A DNA stretch of 20,895 nt from JAYSSF01 sp043720715 (GTDB lineage: Bacteria > Patescibacteriota > Gracilibacteria > Absconditabacterales > Absconditicoccaceae). A program made the translations under genes and the position numbers. Below, one piece after another: positions 18,254-20,895 of the stretch. The stretch is taken from assembly GCA_043720715.1 (NCBI GenBank), contig JAYSSF010000038.1, positions 1 to 20,895 on the forward strand, given 5' to 3'. The notes below the pieces were generated by a model that worked only from the letters and a program-made list of their open reading frames with translations, did not search any database and had not been told where the DNA came from. Numbering within the stretch: position 1 is the stretch's first letter; each line of letters begins with the position of its first letter.

Positions 18254-19225
18254 TTATACTCATTGCTTTGGGTTTTTGTATTCGTTATATGATCGATCTA
18301 TTACATTGATACTATTTTGTATTATCTTTGTTGGATTGTTTGTAAAATACATATTTCGTTTTGGGTTATATTGTGGAGAGATTTTTTTCAACTTAGGGAA
18401 TAGTGAATTGGTAGTTCAAAATGATATGGCTCGTGGTATCATAGCATCAATAATTAATGGATCTTTATTGTAATACTCTTGTAAGAGGATTAAATCTACA
18501 TCTTGTAAAAAATTACGATATCCTATTATTTGAGAGTAGATCTTGTTGCCTAGTTCATTATAAAATTTATTACCTAGAAGTGAAGCAGCCTTTTGCTGAA
18601 TTGTTAGTTCATGTGAATACTTATAGAATCATTCAATACTAATTTCTATATATTTTATGATTAAATTGAAGAATATAGTACGTTTTTGATTTGTCCAACC
18701 GTATCTCATAATATCTATATTAAATTCATTATTTTCTCAAAATATTGTTGTTCGTATTTTTTCTTCATGACTATTTAGATTAATCGTTTCTTGTGTTTTT
18801 ATGAGAATAACACTATCGCTCACATAGAATTCTCAACTATCTCTAGATTCAATCTTGATGAGTCCTCTTGCTCACCGGTCATAAATTAAAGCAGCAAAAT
18901 CACTACTATTAAACTGATCATTTTCTAAATATCATGCAATGGTTGGCGTTATTCAATCGGGTGGATAATATTGAACTACAATTGATCATGCCTTTTTTCT
19001 CTTTATGTCTTGAGTATGTTGATAGAGCATGCCACTAAACATAATTAATATAGAAATACCAACCGCTCCAATAAAGAATTGTACATCCATTCACTCAATG
19101 AGTTCTGGCCACTTCTGTTCCCGTTTTATTTCTGTTCTATAAAAAAGACTTATCACCAGCGTTACTAAGGAGGGCAAACACAATAATATAATAACTTTAG
19201 TGCTTTGATGGAACTTATGAAACAT
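18254..19225 (-). CDS. DUF2207 C-terminal-like membrane protein, short paralogue B
   Basis: 323 codons, ATG to TAA. Two membrane helices, at about residues 11-29 (VIILLCLPSLVTLVISLFY) and 50-68 (FFIGAVGISILIMFSGMLY). The family segment follows: VVQYYPPDGITPTIAGYLE, then FNSSDFAALIYDRGARGLIK and a diverged C-terminal region (YRNFLQDVDLILLQEYYNKD ... MIPRAISFG). It begins 24 nt after the stop of the long DUF2207 gene. It is richer in A/T and more diverged than paralogue A. The extracellular domain is absent, and the loop between the two helices is only about 20 residues. Confidence 0.8.
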
Positions 19226-19249
19226 GATACGTTAAATTTAGTAAATAAT

Positions 19250-20809
19250 CTATCGGCTTCTTCCTCAGCCTCCTCAACCTCAACCACCCGTCACGATACT
19301 TATTGTACCTAGTGCGATATCAAACCCTGCGCCCAAACCTTTGAGTACTCATGAATCAGAACTTGGTATGAGTGGCCTAGTACTAACATTCATAATATAG
19401 TCAAAAGTATTGATCGTAAAGCCATCACCAACATATCGTGCTGGTTTATTTCGTTCAAGTCATTCTAATTTTTGTACTAGTCTTGTTTCGAGACCAAAGA
19501 TTACTGCCCAGGGCAGTAACTTATCTACAAAGAGCGGATCCTGTTTGATAAATTCTTCAAGTTTGTTTTGTTCAACAGTTTGGATAAACTCACGATATCA
19601 CAGGAGATGAGCATATATCTTAGATCATTCAGTAGTAAGGTTTTTATTTCACATCCATCATACAATACCTTTTGCTGATTCATAAAATTTTTGACTTTCA
19701 TTAGTGATAGTGTTAATGATTCATTCAAAGAATGTTTTCCCATGATCGCTAAACCATCCCCTATCGAGATTATCAAAATCAAATGAACCGGCACCATCGA
19801 ACATCATATTCCAGATGATCTGTTCATAAGAAACAAGATCTATGGGGTTTATTCTTTTATAATAGATAATATGTGTTTTATTGTTGAAAATTCCTGATTT
19901 TATTTCTTCTGCAATACTAATATATCATCTCGCTCACCAATCATAAAGCGTTGCCATAAAATCGACTGTATCAAATGCATTGTTATTAATGTATCATGCA
20001 ACAGCGGGAGTGATTCATGGGGGTGGGTAGTACTGTGTTACGATAGTTCATGCCTGCTGCTTTTTATGATTTTCTTGGCGAACAGGCATAAATGATAGCC
20101 ACCCAAAGAATAACCAAATCCCAACTCACAGAACAACAAAAAGTCGTACTAACAGATTTGTAGACTGATGTTTTGTGGTATTTTTTTGATTTTGTATTAG
20201 ACGTGATTGGTATTGTCCTGGGGCAAGCGATGAAAATGTATGATCATCAAACTTAATACCAACCGTCACTCACTCATTGATTCAAAGATTAGTTGCTTGT
20301 CAGACAATATCTCCCTTAGTAATCATAGTTTTAATATTGCCTGTAGCTCCATAATTTCCTGCTACTACCTGAATATCGCCACTTCAAAGTTTGGTTAAAT
20401 CCACCCCCGCTGGCGTTGCTACACGAAAGGTAACCTGACGAATCGGCACTCACCATTGTGTGCCTACGAGATTCCGATACAACTCTTGTCGACCACTATA
20501 TTGCTTGACTCACGGACTAGCAGTGTAAGAGATAATATATTGTTGTGATCCATCTACAGTGCGGTCTGCATCACCCAGTCTCAGAACTAGATTTGCTCAT
20601 TCGGTATAGGTGGATTTGGTAACATTGGTGACGATGTTGCTATAGTCGACAATCTCGTCTTGAGATTCATTATACTCATAATGTTGAGGCAATAAGCGTT
20701 CGATACCGTGTTTGGGCTCGTTAAATTGTACATCAATAGTCTCTGTAATCCCTAGTGACCCATCATTATTGATCGCCATATCGACCATATAATTGTCAGG
20801 CTCTTGCAT
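19250..20809 (-). CDS. DUF2207-family membrane protein with poly-Gly tail
   Basis: 519 codons, ATG at 20809 to TAG. Residues ~5-190 match the extracellular DUF2207 domain: MAINNDGSLGITETIDVQF, HGIERLLPQ and the family block QELYRNLVGTQWGVPIRQV. A membrane helix lies at about 219-241 (RLFVVLGVGIWLFFGWLSF). The cytoplasmic part holds TQYYPPPGITPAVAGYINN, ATLYDWGARGYI and LPWAVIFGLETRL. The protein ends in nine Gly then Arg-Ser-Arg, a tail typical of this family; three of the nine Gly are TGA. DUF2207 has no established biochemical role. No signal peptide is visible: an in-frame TAG sits 9 nt before the ATG, so the N terminus may be truncated or frameshifted. Confidence 0.85.
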
Positions 20810-20850
20810 AGAAGACTAGTATCCATATAGTCAACTATGCTTATAAAATA

Positions 20851-20872
20851 CAGTAAATTATCTCTTTACGAG
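20851..20872 (-). promoter_or_regulatory. Shared CTCG-Y-AAA promoter-like motif, copy 4 (DUF2207 operon)
   Basis: On the minus strand CTCGTAAA begins at 20872, about 63 nt before the ATG, followed by AT-rich sequence including a TTTATAA stretch. The first block matches the copies before alr1, alr2 and rlmN; the second block is weaker. Confidence 0.3.
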
Positions 20873-20895
20873 TTGAAAAAAATAATTCATTGCTT

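Overview
The window reads as chromosomal DNA of a Candidate Phyla Radiation bacterium that uses genetic code 25, in which UGA means glycine and only UAA and UAG stop (Gracilibacteria/BD1-5 or Absconditabacteria/SR1). Under the standard code nearly every gene breaks at TGA. With TGA read as Gly, long frames open and TGA falls on conserved glycines: the second Gly of the TilS SGGPDS loop, glycines in RlmN, and three of nine Gly in the poly-Gly tail of a DUF2207 protein. All coordinates below use code 25.

Layout. 1-8941 (+) is a cell-surface block: a cysteine-rich, Ig-like, SLH-domain protein; a terminator and a run of hairpins; then three secreted or membrane-anchored proteins (a DUF4215/LamG protein and two with terminal membrane anchors). 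9006-12489 (+) holds tilS and two tandem alanine racemase paralogues, each with repeat-derived DNA in the same loop.

12533-15476 (+) is the highlight: a complete diversity-generating retroelement (DGR). It has a target gene with a C-terminal variable region (VR), a template repeat (TR), a reverse transcriptase and an Avd-like accessory protein. VR and TR align over about 167 nt with 14 substitutions, and every one is at a TR adenine; one extra G in VR shifts the frame. TR contains a TGA codon that became TGG (Trp) in VR, which code 25 tolerates. A strong palindrome cluster lies between VR and TR, and a hairpin with a T run follows TR.

15544-16677 (+) is rlmN. Convergent to it, 20809-16684 (-) is a probable operon of membrane proteins: one long DUF2207 protein, two shorter paralogues keeping only the membrane-proximal and C-terminal part, a two-helix 65-residue protein, and a small unknown protein.

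The likely working order of the DGR is: TR RNA is copied by the RT with Avd, with errors at adenines, and the cDNA replaces VR, altering the C-terminal lectin-like fold of the target. A shared promoter-like motif (CTCG-Y-AAA) precedes alr1, alr2, rlmN and the DUF2207 operon.
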